From an uncultured Methanobrevibacter sp. (GTDB taxonomy: Archaea; Methanobacteriota; Methanobacteria; Methanobacteriales; Methanobacteriaceae), in contig NZ_CAMVTE010000002.1 in assembly GCF_947170395.1 (NCBI RefSeq), positions 1 through 64,000 of the forward strand: 64,000 nucleotides of DNA, given 5' to 3'. Below, one piece after another: positions 10,454-19,026 of this stretch (position 1 is the first letter of the stretch; each line of letters opens with the position of its first letter). A program made the position numbers and the translations under genes. The notes under the pieces were generated by a model, which did no database searches, was not told the DNA's origin, and saw only the letters and a program-made list of their open reading frames with translations.

Positions 10454-11551
10454 TTAACCCTCACAATTTAAAAGAAAATCAACTACTCTTGCAGAAGATT
10501 TACCGTCAATCTCATCAAACTGTGTCCTTACAAAACCGGACAATTTGTCCTTTTTAAAATCACCATTTACAATCACATCAATCAGCTGACTTGAATCATT
10601 AACTATAGGTCCGGGAACCGTGGATTCGAAATCAAAATAAAATCCCCGTTCTTCTCTCAGATAGCTGTCGAAATCATATGTGAAAAATACGACAGGCCTG
10701 CCAAGCATTGCAAACTCTATCATTATTGATGAATAATCAGTGATTAGAATGTCTGTGATTAAAAGCAGTTCCTGCTCTGAGGGATAATCGCTGCAGTCGA
10801 CGTAATCACCGATTGATGAAATGTCATCTGAATAGAAATTTTTGATTTTGGGATGCAGGCGCAGAGCCAAAACATATTCCTCGCCCAGAGCATCGTTGAA
10901 GCTGTCCAAGTCAAGATAGTCGAAGACATTGTTGAATTTCTCCTCATCCCTGAATGTCGGGGCATAGAGAATGATTTTTTTATCGGGTGAAACATTATAT
11001 CTTTTGCAGAAGCGGGATTTGATGGCTTCGACATCATGGTTTTCAAAGTAATAGTCTGCCCTTGGAAGGCCCAAAGGTCTGATTTTATCTTTTGGAATCT
11101 GAAATGCTTCGGAGTAATAGTCAATGATATTTTTTGAAGAAACAATCAGAAAATCAGTGTTTTTACTTGCCTTTTGAAGAATCTGCCTGCTTTCAACCTC
11201 GCTTGAAGCACCGAACTTTTTAAAGGCACCCGGAGCATGCCAAAGCTGGGTAACGATGGTATCGTCTTTAAAATTCATGAAAGCCAATGGGAAAAAGTTA
11301 TCGTTTAAAAACACATATCTGGAAGTGGCCAAACTTTTAAAGGACATTAAAGAGATTTTATCCTTATAAAAAAAGTCAAATTCAAAATTTCCCCTTTTTT
11401 CAAATTCCTTTTTAATGTAGTCCAGATTACCCTTAAAGGACTGTTTTGAATCAATAATAAACGTTATCTTGTTTTTTTTAATGGGAAACACTTTAAACAA
11501 ACTGAATAAAGCCCCATATATTCTATGCTTGACATATTTCATAAATATCAA
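10454..11551 (-). CDS. CDP-glycerol glycerophosphotransferase (TagB/TagF) family protein
   Basis: Member of the family that, in bacteria, uses CDP-glycerol or CDP-ribitol to build teichoic acid-type polyol-phosphate chains. The 365-residue protein shows QLWHAPGAFKKFGA near residue 102, RPLGLPRADYYF near 160, ILYAPTFRDEE near 193, and ITDYSSIMIEFAMLGRPVVFF near 265, all signatures of this family. It lacks the long N-terminal extension of TagF. It is the first gene of the glycosyltransferase operon. Whether this archaeon makes a glycerol-phosphate-containing polymer is inference; related proteins may use other CDP-alcohols. Confidence 0.88.
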   Translation of the reverse strand: MIFMKYVKHRIYGALFSLFKVFPIKKNKITFIIDSKQSFKGNLDYIKKEFEKRGNFEFDFFYKDKISLMSFKSLATSRYVFLNDNFFPLAFMNFKDDTIVTQLWHAPGAFKKFGASSEVESRQILQKASKNTDFLIVSSKNIIDYYSEAFQIPKDKIRPLGLPRADYYFENHDVEAIKSRFCKRYNVSPDKKIILYAPTFRDEEKFNNVFDYLDLDSFNDALGEEYVLALRLHPKIKNFYSDDISSIGDYVDCSDYPSEQELLLITDILITDYSSIMIEFAMLGRPVVFFTYDFDSYLREERGFYFDFESTVPGPIVNDSSQLIDVIVNGDFKKDKLSGFVRTQFDEIDGKSSARVVDFLLNCEG

Positions 11552-11569
11552 TGAAAGGGAAAATTAAAT

Positions 11570-11851
11570 TTAATGGAAAAATGATAAAATTCCAGGAATA
11601 GACTCCATCATGGCCTGAATACCTAATATGAATATTGCAAGGCCTCCGATGAAATTGATGTATCTTGCGTACTTCATGGCTATCTTTGTTCCGAAAGTAC
11701 CGATTGAAAGCCAGCAGACAACAGCAATCAAACTTAATATTGCCAAACCCAGCGGATTAACATGTGCTGCAACTCCCTGAGCTGCCAAAATAAGGTTTTC
11801 AATGTTTCCAAAAATCAGTAATACAGAAAACTGCTTAATTTCAGAAGTCAT
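11570..11851 (-). CDS. Small three-helix membrane protein, half of a tandem pair
   Basis: A 93-residue hydrophobic protein with three membrane segments, homologous to the adjacent upstream 92-residue gene. Shared motifs are FGNIENL.L..QGV near residue 15, W..IGTFGT near 45, and FIGG.AIF.LG.QAM near 70. Three-helix halves with a G-N/D pattern and a terminal GG..I..LG segment recall LysE/TerC/CadD-type exporters, but I cannot name the family firmly. A GGGGTGA site precedes the ATG, which directly abuts the upstream gene's TAG. It probably pairs with its neighbour to form a six-helix transporter. Confidence 0.7.
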   Translation of the reverse strand: MTSEIKQFSVLLIFGNIENLILAAQGVAAHVNPLGLAILSLIAVVCWLSIGTFGTKIAMKYARYINFIGGLAIFILGIQAMMESIPGILSFFH

Positions 11852-12118
11852 CTATTCACCCCTTACAGACTCAATCATTGCTTGTAAACCTAAAACAAAT
11901 ATTGCAAATCCGCCGATGAAATCAATAAAATCAACATAATTGATAAGAAGCTGAGTTCCAAAGGTTCCGATACACAGCCAAATACTAACACAAATAATAC
12001 TTGCAATACCTAATTTTACTGGATTGACCCCTGCTACAACTCCCTGTGAGGAAAGAACAAGGTTTTCAATATTCCCAAATATAATTAAACCGACAAAAGG
12101 TAAATATTGCTCCAACAT
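11852..12118 (-). CDS. Small three-helix membrane protein, other half of tandem pair
   Basis: Hydrophobic protein of about 88 residues with three membrane segments and the same motif order as the following gene (FGNIENLVLSSQGV, WLCIGTFGT, FIGGFAIFVLGLQAM). The start at 12118 is preferred to 12130 because GGTGAT lies a few bases upstream. The two genes are adjacent with no gap and are likely cotranslated as the halves of one transporter. A 9-bp inverted repeat (12141-12163) lies in the leader and may be an operator. The substrate is unknown. Confidence 0.7.
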   Translation of the reverse strand: MLEQYLPFVGLIIFGNIENLVLSSQGVVAGVNPVKLGIASIICVSIWLCIGTFGTQLLINYVDFIDFIGGFAIFVLGLQAMIESVRGE

Positions 12119-12140
12119 CCAAATCACCATTTCCCATAAA

Positions 12141-12163
12141 TTCGGAAAAACACATTTTCCGAA
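12141..12163 (-). promoter_or_regulatory. Perfect 9-bp inverted repeat in the leader of the half-transporter pair
   Basis: TTCGGAAAA and TTTTCCGAA are perfect inverted arms separated by five bases. They lie between a TATA-like run on the minus strand (about 12198-12208) and the GGTGAT ribosome binding site. The position would place the repeat in the 5' leader or just after transcription start, which suits a repressor operator or an RNA hairpin. Confidence 0.55.
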
Positions 12164-12326
12164 AAATAATCTACAATATTCATTAACGAATAATAATATA
12201 TAAAACTATCTTTAATTATATAATAATGCTTAGGTAAAAAATGAATGGAATTATAAGCAACTCGTCAAATTACTGATTAATTTGTATACAGATAAGAAAA
12301 AAATACAAAAAAATTTATAAAAAAAA

Positions 12327-12346
12327 GAGGTAGTTTTCAAGTGTAA
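12327..12346 (-). promoter_or_regulatory. Isolated origin-recognition-box-like sequence
   Basis: The minus strand reads TTACACTTGAAA followed after four bases by CCTCT. This matches the boxes in the orc1/cdc6-adjacent origin at 45 kb, including their CCTCTC-type flank. It lies just after the stop of rfbB, 33 kb from the origin. It could be a satellite Cdc6 binding site. Confidence 0.5.
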
Positions 12347-12349
12347 AAA

Positions 12350-13357
12350 TTATCTGTTTGAATACATTTTTTCATAATATTTCTGATAATCCCCACTTTT
12401 AACCTGGTCGGTCCAATCCTGATTGTCAAGGTACCATTGGATTGTCTCCTTAATGCCCTTTTCAAATGTATAGCTAGGAGTCCAGCCCAGGTCGTTTTGT
12501 ATTTTTGTTGAATCAATGGCATAGCGCCTGTCATGACCCAATCTGTCTGTAACAAATTCTATCAATGATTCGGGTTTGCCCAGCTCCTCCAAAATTAACT
12601 TGACAATGTAGATGTTTTCCTTTTCATTGTTTCCGCCGATATTGTAGACCTCTCCAAGCTCTCCTTCATGCAAAACCAGGTCAATGGCACGGCAGTGGTC
12701 ATGTACATGAAGCCAGTCCCGGATGTTTTTGCCGTCACCGTAAATCGGCAGCTTCTTATCCTCAAGAGCATTTGAAATCATAAGAGGAATCAGCTTTTCT
12801 GGAAACTGGTAAGGTCCGTAATTGTTGGAACATCGTGTAATGTTAATAGGCAAATCAAAGGTTTCGCTGTATGCCCTTGTAATCAAATCCCCACCTGCCT
12901 TTGAAGCTGAATATGGACTGTTTGGCTGTAGAGGAGTGGTTTCGCTAAAGTAGCCAGTTTTTCCAAGGGTTCCATAAACCTCATCGGTTGAAATCTGGAT
13001 GTACTTTTCAACGCCGAATTCCTTTGAGGCGTTGAGAAGAATCTGTGTTCCCAAAACGTTTGACTTGATGAAAATCTCCGGATCCTCTATGCTTCTGTCA
13101 ACGTGACTTTCAGCTGCAAAATTGATTACATAATCGCATTGGCGAACAAGGTCATCAACAACGGATTTGTCCCTGATATCTCCCTTTACAAATGAGTAAT
13201 TGTCCTTGTCTTCAATATCCTTAAGGTTTTCAAGGTTTCCGCAGTAAGTAAGGGCATCGAGGTTGATGATTTCATATTCGCAGTATCTGTTGACCATATA
13301 CCTTACGAAATTGCTTCCGATAAATCCTGCCCCACCGGTAACTAATATCTTTGTCAT
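12350..13357 (-). CDS. rfbB: dTDP-glucose 4,6-dehydratase
   Basis: Second enzyme of dTDP-L-rhamnose synthesis; it converts dTDP-glucose to dTDP-4-keto-6-deoxyglucose. The 335-residue short-chain dehydrogenase-type protein has the NAD-binding VTGGAGFIGSNFVR at the N-terminus, STDEVYG near residue 121, and YSASKAGGD (the catalytic YxxxK) near 148. RCSNNYGPYQFPEKLIP and DWLHVHDHC follow, as is usual for RmlB. It lies 4 bases after rfbC in an rfbA-rfbC-rfbB run, so the three are cotranscribed. Confidence 0.96.
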   Translation of the reverse strand: MTKILVTGGAGFIGSNFVRYMVNRYCEYEIINLDALTYCGNLENLKDIEDKDNYSFVKGDIRDKSVVDDLVRQCDYVINFAAESHVDRSIEDPEIFIKSNVLGTQILLNASKEFGVEKYIQISTDEVYGTLGKTGYFSETTPLQPNSPYSASKAGGDLITRAYSETFDLPINITRCSNNYGPYQFPEKLIPLMISNALEDKKLPIYGDGKNIRDWLHVHDHCRAIDLVLHEGELGEVYNIGGNNEKENIYIVKLILEELGKPESLIEFVTDRLGHDRRYAIDSTKIQNDLGWTPSYTFEKGIKETIQWYLDNQDWTDQVKSGDYQKYYEKMYSNR

Positions 13358-13361
13358 TCTA

Positions 13362-13922
13362 TCACTCGTATTTGATTTGGGATTCCTTCAGGCTTTTCCA
13401 CTGCTTGTCCTTATCGGACAGTATTATCTCATCAATGTCATCAATCGGCCAGTCAATACCAATATCTTCATCATTCCACATTATTCCGCTTTCATCTTCT
13501 CCATGGTAGAATTCTGTGCATTTGTACTGGAATTCAGCTTCATCTGACAAAACAACAAACCCATGGGCAAATTTCGGAGGAATATAGAGCTGCTTTTTAT
13601 TATCTTCAGACAATATTGCCCCAGCCCATTTGCCGTAAGTAGGTGAATTTGCTCTTAAATCAACTCCAACGTCGAACACTTTACCTCTGATGACTCTAAC
13701 AAGCTTTCCCTGCGGGTAGTTGACCTGGAGGTGGAGACCTCTCAAGACCCCTTTTGATGATTTTGACTGATTATCCTGAACAAAGGTCAAATCATAGCCA
13801 GCCTGCTTAAAGTCGTTTTCGTTATAAGATTCCATGAAGTATCCCCTATTGTCCTCAAAAACAGTAGGTTCAACAATAAACATTCCTTCAATGTCCAATT
13901 GTGTAAATTTAAACTTTCCCAT
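13362..13922 (-). CDS. rfbC: dTDP-4-dehydrorhamnose 3,5-epimerase
   Basis: Cupin-fold epimerase that inverts C3 and C5 of dTDP-4-keto-6-deoxyglucose. The 186-residue protein shows ENRGYFMESYNENDF, SKGVLRGLHLQ with the catalytic His, GKVFDVGVDLR, and FAHGFVVLSD. Length and motif order match RmlC. Its start lies 4 bases after the rfbA stop and its end 4 bases before rfbB. Confidence 0.96.
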   Translation of the reverse strand: MGKFKFTQLDIEGMFIVEPTVFEDNRGYFMESYNENDFKQAGYDLTFVQDNQSKSSKGVLRGLHLQVNYPQGKLVRVIRGKVFDVGVDLRANSPTYGKWAGAILSEDNKKQLYIPPKFAHGFVVLSDEAEFQYKCTEFYHGEDESGIMWNDEDIGIDWPIDDIDEIILSDKDKQWKSLKESQIKYE

Positions 13923-13926
13923 AAGA

Positions 13927-14793
13927 TCACTTTTTAACTAGATTAAATAAGTATTGTCCATAATCAGTTTTTTCAAGCTCTTTTGCGGTTTTCAATAACT
14001 CCTCATCGGTTATATAACCCTTAAGATAAGCTATCTCTTCAAGACAGGCAATGTAGAGTCCCTGTCTTTTCTGAATAGTTTCTATAAAGTTTGAAGCCTC
14101 AAGGAGTCCTTCATGAGTACCTGTATCAAGCCAGGCCATACCCCTTCCCAGGAGTTCGACTTTGAGCTTTCCACGCTTAAGGTACTCTTCATTGACGGAT
14201 GTAATTTCAACTTCGCCCCTGTCGGAAGGTTTGACGTTGCGGGCGATTTCAATTACATCATTGTCATAAAAATAAAGACCGGGTACGACATAGTTTGATT
14301 TTGGATTGTCCGGTTTTTCTTCAATAGACAGAACATTCCACTCACTGTCAAACTCGACTACGCCAAAGCTTTCGGGATTGTTGGTGTAATATCCGAATAT
14401 TACAGCACCCTCCTCGAGGTCTTTAGCCCTTTCAAGTATTTCTGTGAATCTGTGACCGTGGAATATGTTATCTCCCAAAATCAAGGCAACATTATCACCG
14501 CCGATGAACTCCTCACCGATGATGAATGCCTCTGCAAGTCCGTTAGGATTATCCTGCACTTCATAAGATAAGTTTACACCAAAGCTACTTCCATCCCCAA
14601 GCAATTCCTTATATGCCGGCAAGTCACGTGGAGTGGATATAATCAGTATTTCCCTAATTCCAGCAAGCATCAGTACTGAAATTGGATAATAAATCATTGG
14701 CTTATCATATAAAGGCAATAACTGTTTTGAAACTGCCTTTGTAATTGGATAAAGACGAGTTCCAGAACCGCCTGCAAGTACTATACCCTTCAT
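13927..14793 (-). CDS. rfbA: Glucose-1-phosphate thymidylyltransferase
   Basis: First enzyme of the rhamnose pathway; it makes dTDP-glucose from glucose-1-phosphate and dTTP. The protein of about 288 residues shows [15 protein letters not shown] at the N-terminus, [25 protein letters not shown] near residue 107, and [20 protein letters not shown]. The start is placed at 14793 because GTGAT immediately upstream is a good ribosome binding site, although a GTG at 14802 would keep the frame. It leads the rfbA-rfbC-rfbB run and follows the barstar-like gene. Confidence 0.96.
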   Translation of the reverse strand: MKGIVLAGGSGTRLYPITKAVSKQLLPLYDKPMIYYPISVLMLAGIREILIISTPRDLPAYKELLGDGSSFGVNLSYEVQDNPNGLAEAFIIGEEFIGGDNVALILGDNIFHGHRFTEILERAKDLEEGAVIFGYYTNNPESFGVVEFDSEWNVLSIEEKPDNPKSNYVVPGLYFYDNDVIEIARNVKPSDRGEVEITSVNEEYLKRGKLKVELLGRGMAWLDTGTHEGLLEASNFIETIQKRQGLYIACLEEIAYLKGYITDEELLKTAKELEKTDYGQYLFNLVKK

Positions 14794-14862
14794 AACAATC
14801 ACTAAAATAAGATTTTATTTTTCATTATTAATTAAAATAACTACAAAAATGAAAAGTTTCCA

Positions 14863-15093
14863 TTAGGGAAACATCTTCAATTTTAAAAAATCATTTTCTG
14901 CGGCGGCATCCTTAAATGTGTCAATGATGTCCTTATCGACAAGCCCGGCATTTACAATTTCAATTTCCAGGTCCATTTCACATAAGCAATCATAAAGGGC
15001 ATCCAAATTTTTACCATAATAATCAGGAAAGTCCAAAGCATCCATCAGATAATCATGGCCTTTCTCTTGAATTAATTTCCCATCCAATCTCAT
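14863..15093 (-). CDS. Barstar-like RNase inhibitor
   Basis: A 76-residue protein matching the barnase inhibitor barstar. The key stretch FPDYYGKNLDALYDCL corresponds to the barstar helix that plugs the barnase active site, with Asp at the positions of barstar D35 and D39 and Tyr in place of W38. There is no signal peptide, so it should act in the cytoplasm. It starts one base after the stop of the barnase-like gene, giving the toxin-then-immunity order expected for a coupled pair. It is the likely immunity protein for the secreted RNase upstream. Confidence 0.88.
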   Translation of the reverse strand: MRLDGKLIQEKGHDYLMDALDFPDYYGKNLDALYDCLCEMDLEIEIVNAGLVDKDIIDTFKDAAAENDFLKLKMFP

Positions 15094-15094
15094 T

Positions 15095-15541
15095 TTAGAC
15101 CTCTTTGAAAGTCTTATAGTGGTCTGAAGTGTAGTAAACCTTATAGTTTCCTGTATTATACACTATCCTTTCGGCCCCACGGGCAGTTCCATTGGCGTTA
15201 ATGTCACATTCAATGTATTTTGCATCACTGTCGGGAAGAACGTGCTGACGGTTGGTGAATGTATCTCCGCCAATGCTTTTTCCGGGAGCATAATCCTTAA
15301 GCGGTCCGCCATGCCATCCAAGTTCCTGAGCTTCCTTTTTAGTTATATAATTGCTTGGAAGCTTGTGAAATTCCTTGATATAGGCTGCAACCTCATCCAC
15401 TGTACAATATTGGCCGTCTTCAGTTACATGAACATCAGAATCTCCGCCAAAATTTAAAAAATCAAAAAATCCTGCACTTACACATCCGATTGTAAAAAGA
15501 GCAACGATAAGTGCAGCGACAAATACAATTTTTTTGTTCAT
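15095..15541 (-). CDS. Secreted barnase-like ribonuclease
   Basis: A 148-residue extracellular RNase of the barnase (N1/T1) family. Residues 1-24 form a signal peptide, with possible cleavage after CVSA. The mature part carries FHKLPSNYITKKEAQELGW, APGKSIGGD, CDIN preceded by the Glu equivalent to barnase E73, RGAERIVY with two Arg residues (R83, R87), and SDHYKTF with the catalytic His (H102). All main catalytic residues are therefore present. Its ATG overlaps the rfbD stop (15538-15541), so it is cotranscribed with rhamnose genes. The position inside that cluster and the bacterial-type family suggest acquisition from bacteria (inference). Confidence 0.9.
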   Translation of the reverse strand: MNKKIVFVAALIVALFTIGCVSAGFFDFLNFGGDSDVHVTEDGQYCTVDEVAAYIKEFHKLPSNYITKKEAQELGWHGGPLKDYAPGKSIGGDTFTNRQHVLPDSDAKYIECDINANGTARGAERIVYNTGNYKVYYTSDHYKTFKEV

Positions 15542-16377
15542 TTAATCAGCTCGATATATTCCTTGATAGCTTCCCTATAATCCCTTAAAGGTTCAAATCC
15601 GTTTTCAATCCATCTTTTGTTTTTAAGCACGGAATAGCTTGGCCTTGGTGCAGGTCTTGAAAATTCCGATGCTGTTACGGGAATCACCCTGACATCAGCC
15701 CCTGCAATCTCGAAAATGTATTTTGCAAACTCGCACCATGAACAGCTTCCGGAGTTGGTGAGATGATAAATTCCATAATAGTCAGTTTCGATAATCTGGG
15801 AAATTCCATAAGCCAAATCGGGAGTGTAGGTCGGTGTTCCCACCTCATCATAAACAACTGTAATTTCAGAGTGATTTTTTGCCAGCTCAAGCATTGTTTT
15901 CGGGAAATTCTTGCCGTTGATTCCGTATAGCCATGCTGTCCTCAGAATATAATACTTGTCGAGGATTTCCTGAATGGCCTGCTCGCCTTTAAGTTTGCTT
16001 TTACCGTAAACGCTTATCGGACCTATTTCACCATCCTCTTCAATCGGATCTCTTGCGGTTCCGTCAAACACATAATCCGTACTTATATGCACAAGAGGAC
16101 AGTCAATCTGCCTGCATCCCAGTGCCAAATTCCTTACACCGTCGCCGTTTACTGCATAGGCCAATTCCTGATTGGTTTCACAGCCGTCCACATCGGTGTA
16201 TGCTGCGCAGTTAATCACGACATCGGGTTTGTTTTCCACAATGAAATCTATTGTCTTATCCTTATCGGTAATGTCTAAGGTCTTTGAAGTTGTTAAAATC
16301 AATTCATGTGTGTCCTTTAAGACATCCTCCAGGTCATGGCCCAACATTCCGTTGGATCCTGTAATTAAAATCTTCAT
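15538..16377 (-). CDS. rfbD: dTDP-4-dehydrorhamnose reductase
   Basis: Last step of dTDP-L-rhamnose synthesis; it reduces dTDP-4-keto-rhamnose. The 279-residue SDR protein shows ILITGSNGMLGHDL, NCAAYTDVDGCE, VHISTDYVFDG, and YGKSKLKGEQA with the YxxxK pair. PAPRPSYSVL near the C-terminus is typical of RmlD. It is separated from rfbA by the barnase and barstar genes but is on the same strand with short gaps. Its upstream region (16378-16451) is a divergent promoter shared with the dehydrogenase on the plus strand. Confidence 0.95.
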   Translation of the reverse strand: MKILITGSNGMLGHDLEDVLKDTHELILTTSKTLDITDKDKTIDFIVENKPDVVINCAAYTDVDGCETNQELAYAVNGDGVRNLALGCRQIDCPLVHISTDYVFDGTARDPIEEDGEIGPISVYGKSKLKGEQAIQEILDKYYILRTAWLYGINGKNFPKTMLELAKNHSEITVVYDEVGTPTYTPDLAYGISQIIETDYYGIYHLTNSGSCSWCEFAKYIFEIAGADVRVIPVTASEFSRPAPRPSYSVLKNKRWIENGFEPLRDYREAIKEYIELIK

Positions 16378-16451
16378 AATTATCCCTTAAAAGTTTAATA
16401 ATATGGTTTAATATATATTATATTTAATATTTAAAAGTCGGAGTTGTTAAT

Positions 16452-17690
16452 ATGAAAGTATGCATTATGGGTCAAGGTTATATCGGACTTCCAACAGCCG
16501 CTCTGTTTTCAAGAAGCCACTGCGAAGTTGTTGGAGTGGATATCAGTGAAGAAATGGTTAACAATCTAAATAAAGGAATTATCCATATCGAAGAACCGGG
16601 AATAGCTGACATCATTAAAAAATCAGTTAAAAAAAATACATACAAGGCTTCCCTGACTCCAGAAAAGGCTGACGCTTTTATCATTACCGTTCCGACACCA
16701 TACATAGTTGAAAACTACAGCTGCGATTTAAGCTATGTGATTACCGCATGCGAGACAATCGTTCCCCTTCTTGAAAAGGGAAACACAGTCATCATCGAGT
16801 CCACAATAGCTCCAATGTCAACAGATGAGGTAATCAAGCCTATTTTTGAAAAGGCAGGATTTACCATCGGAGAGGACTTGTATCTTGCCCATTGTCCTGA
16901 AAGGGTGCTTCCGGGAAGAATCCTTGAGGAACTGGTCCACAATGATAGAATTATCGGTGGAGTGACACCTGAATGCAGCGTCAAGGCAAGTGAGGTATAT
17001 GGCCAATTTGTCGAAGGATATCTGATGCTTACCGAAGCGAAAACCGCAGAGCTGTCAAAATGTATGGAAAACACATTCAGGGATGTCAATATTGCACTTG
17101 CAAATGAGCTTGCAAAAATCTGCGCTGAAATTGGCGTCAATGCACTGGATGTAATTAAAATGGCTAATAAACATCCGAGAGTTAATCTTCACTCACCGGG
17201 ACCTGGTGTCGGAGGACATTGCCTTGCAATAGATCCGTACTTCATTTATGCAAAAGCGCCTGAAACAGCAAAAATCATCAAGCTTGCGCGTGATACAAAC
17301 AACTCAATGCCGGCATTTGTATGCGAATACGTAAGAAAAATCATTCCTGATGGAAAGATTGCTGTTTTAGGAGTCTCATATAAGGGAAATACCGGTGATG
17401 ACAGGGAAAGTCCTGCCTATGCAATCATATCAGAGCTTGAAAGCGACGGATATGAAATAGCCATTCACGACCCTCACCTTGAAAGGGACAATTTCGTATG
17501 CTTTGCCGATGCAATAGACGGCGCAGATCTGATTCTTATCCTATGTGACCATAAGGAGTTCAAGCATCCGGATTATGAGCTGATCAGTGAAAAGATGGAA
17601 AATCCAATAATTTTCGATACCAAAAACATAATCCATAGAGTTCCCGATGATGTCACCCTATACAATTACGGCAATTTGTATACAATTTAA
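16452..17690 (+). CDS. wecC: Nucleotide-sugar dehydrogenase, UDP-N-acetyl-mannosamine dehydrogenase type
   Basis: NAD-dependent oxidation of a UDP-sugar to its uronic acid, probably UDP-ManNAc to UDP-ManNAcA. The 412-residue protein shows the Rossmann motif MGQGYIGLPTAALF, ESTIAPMST, LAHCPERVLPG, and PGPGVGGHCLAIDP with the catalytic Cys near residue 257. A C-terminal domain begins at AVLGVSYKGNTGDDRESPA. Length and motifs fit WecC more than UDP-glucose dehydrogenase, but the substrate is inferred. A GGAG site lies upstream. It is divergent from rfbD, and both likely feed the surface polymer. Confidence 0.85.
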   Translation: MKVCIMGQGYIGLPTAALFSRSHCEVVGVDISEEMVNNLNKGIIHIEEPGIADIIKKSVKKNTYKASLTPEKADAFIITVPTPYIVENYSCDLSYVITACETIVPLLEKGNTVIIESTIAPMSTDEVIKPIFEKAGFTIGEDLYLAHCPERVLPGRILEELVHNDRIIGGVTPECSVKASEVYGQFVEGYLMLTEAKTAELSKCMENTFRDVNIALANELAKICAEIGVNALDVIKMANKHPRVNLHSPGPGVGGHCLAIDPYFIYAKAPETAKIIKLARDTNNSMPAFVCEYVRKIIPDGKIAVLGVSYKGNTGDDRESPAYAIISELESDGYEIAIHDPHLERDNFVCFADAIDGADLILILCDHKEFKHPDYELISEKMENPIIFDTKNIIHRVPDDVTLYNYGNLYTI

Positions 17691-17714
17691 TTGCTAAATT
17701 AAAAAAAGATATTG

Positions 17715-17740
17715 ACCGGTTATATACATTTTGAACCGGT
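17715..17740. terminator. Inverted repeat between convergent genes
   Basis: ACCGGTT (17715-17721) and AACCGGT (17734-17740) can form a 7-bp stem with a 12-base loop, followed by an A-rich run on the plus strand and preceded by a poly-A run that reads as T on the minus strand. It lies between the convergent dehydrogenase and ubiD genes, so it may help terminate both. Confidence 0.45.
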
Positions 17741-17764
17741 TAAAATTAAAAAAATGGAGTAGTT

Positions 17765-19018
17765 TCATTCACCGAAACTTACTCTTTCGAATTTTTCTAA
17801 GGTTTTTAAAGATTTGGTTGCATCCACACCTATTTTTGTAGTTGTTCCATCACTTTCAGCGACCGGATCAAGAGATGAACCCCTTACATTAGGAACAATC
17901 ATTATATCCCTGTCACCTTTCACACGTGTTGATATTGCATATTCAACATCTTCGGCATCGAAAACATTGACGTCGGTGTCGACTACCACACAATGCTTAA
18001 GTGAAGGGTGTGCAGACAATGCAGCCATTATCGCATTTTTTCCGTCTCCTTCGGTCTGTTTTCTAATGGAGACAACTGCGTGCAACCAGCAGCATCCGCC
18101 TTCGGTTAGAACAACATTTTCAACTGTAGGAACTGCATTTTTAACAGCCTTAAATATTCTTGGCTCTTGTGGAAGGCCCTGCAGGAGTTTATGTTCAAAT
18201 CCGGCCGGAATGATTGCATGATAAACCGCATCCTTTTTAATATGCATGGTCTCAAGGTTTATAATCGGCTGGTCACGGATTATGTCATAGGTATCTGTGA
18301 GGTCAACGAAAGGACCTTCAGGCACTGTTTCGGTTACTGATATCTTACCTTCAAGAATGATATCGGCCTGAGGGACATTCAAATCGCCGCATTTAATTAG
18401 CTCAAGGTTTCCGTTCTTGAATGCATTGGCCACATCCATTTCATCATAATCAATTGGAATTGAGGTTGTGCTTGCAAGCAGAATTGCAGGATCCATTCCT
18501 ATGGCTATTGCAATTTCCAAATCCTCGCCCAGCTTTTGAGCCCTCTGGAAATAGGTATAAAGGTTTCTTGGAACTATTCTGATAACAAGCCTTTTGTCAT
18601 CCAAAACCATCATTCTGTGAATTGATGCATTCTGGATACCTGTTTCAGGGTCACGTGCAAAGACAACGCCTGCAGTGATGTATGCTCCGCCGTCCCTTTT
18701 GTAATGAGTTAAAATTGGAATTTTGCTTAAATCAACATCCAAAGTTTCATAATCTGAAAAATCAGTGAACTTATCGACTTTTATAGGCTTTTCCATGGCA
18801 TCGATAATTTTTTGGGTAATCTGTGAAACTTCGCAATTGATTGATTTGGCTATCTTTTCCCTTGTATTGCAGATGCCTGAAATTACCGGCATGTCAAATC
18901 CCTTAACGTTTTTTACTATTACAGTGTCTTTTGGATATTGCCTTAAAACCTTTGCAACTTCAAACTCATCTGAAAGCTCTTCTGTAATTTCAATTATGTT
19001 ATTGTCATCAATTTTCAT
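17765..19018 (-). CDS. UbiD family decarboxylase
   Basis: Prenylated-FMN-dependent decarboxylase of the UbiD family, 417 residues. Recognisable segments are [33 protein letters not shown] near residues 84-116, the INAS-like [22 protein letters not shown] with the catalytic acidic residues, and [17 protein letters not shown]. In archaea such enzymes include the anhydromevalonate phosphate decarboxylase of the modified mevalonate pathway, which would supply ether-lipid precursors. That assignment is inference. The gene lies 8 bases after purE and is probably cotranscribed with it. Confidence 0.88.
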   Translation of the reverse strand: MKIDDNNIIEITEELSDEFEVAKVLRQYPKDTVIVKNVKGFDMPVISGICNTREKIAKSINCEVSQITQKIIDAMEKPIKVDKFTDFSDYETLDVDLSKIPILTHYKRDGGAYITAGVVFARDPETGIQNASIHRMMVLDDKRLVIRIVPRNLYTYFQRAQKLGEDLEIAIAIGMDPAILLASTTSIPIDYDEMDVANAFKNGNLELIKCGDLNVPQADIILEGKISVTETVPEGPFVDLTDTYDIIRDQPIINLETMHIKKDAVYHAIIPAGFEHKLLQGLPQEPRIFKAVKNAVPTVENVVLTEGGCCWLHAVVSIRKQTEGDGKNAIMAALSAHPSLKHCVVVDTDVNVFDAEDVEYAISTRVKGDRDIMIVPNVRGSSLDPVAESDGTTTKIGVDATKSLKTLEKFERVSFGE

Positions 19019-19026
19019 AGTATCGC

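Noticed and set aside
15589-15601. A GGTTCAAATCC sequence resembling a tRNA T-loop
   Set aside because: It lies within rfbD coding sequence and no matching acceptor, D or anticodon stems surround it.
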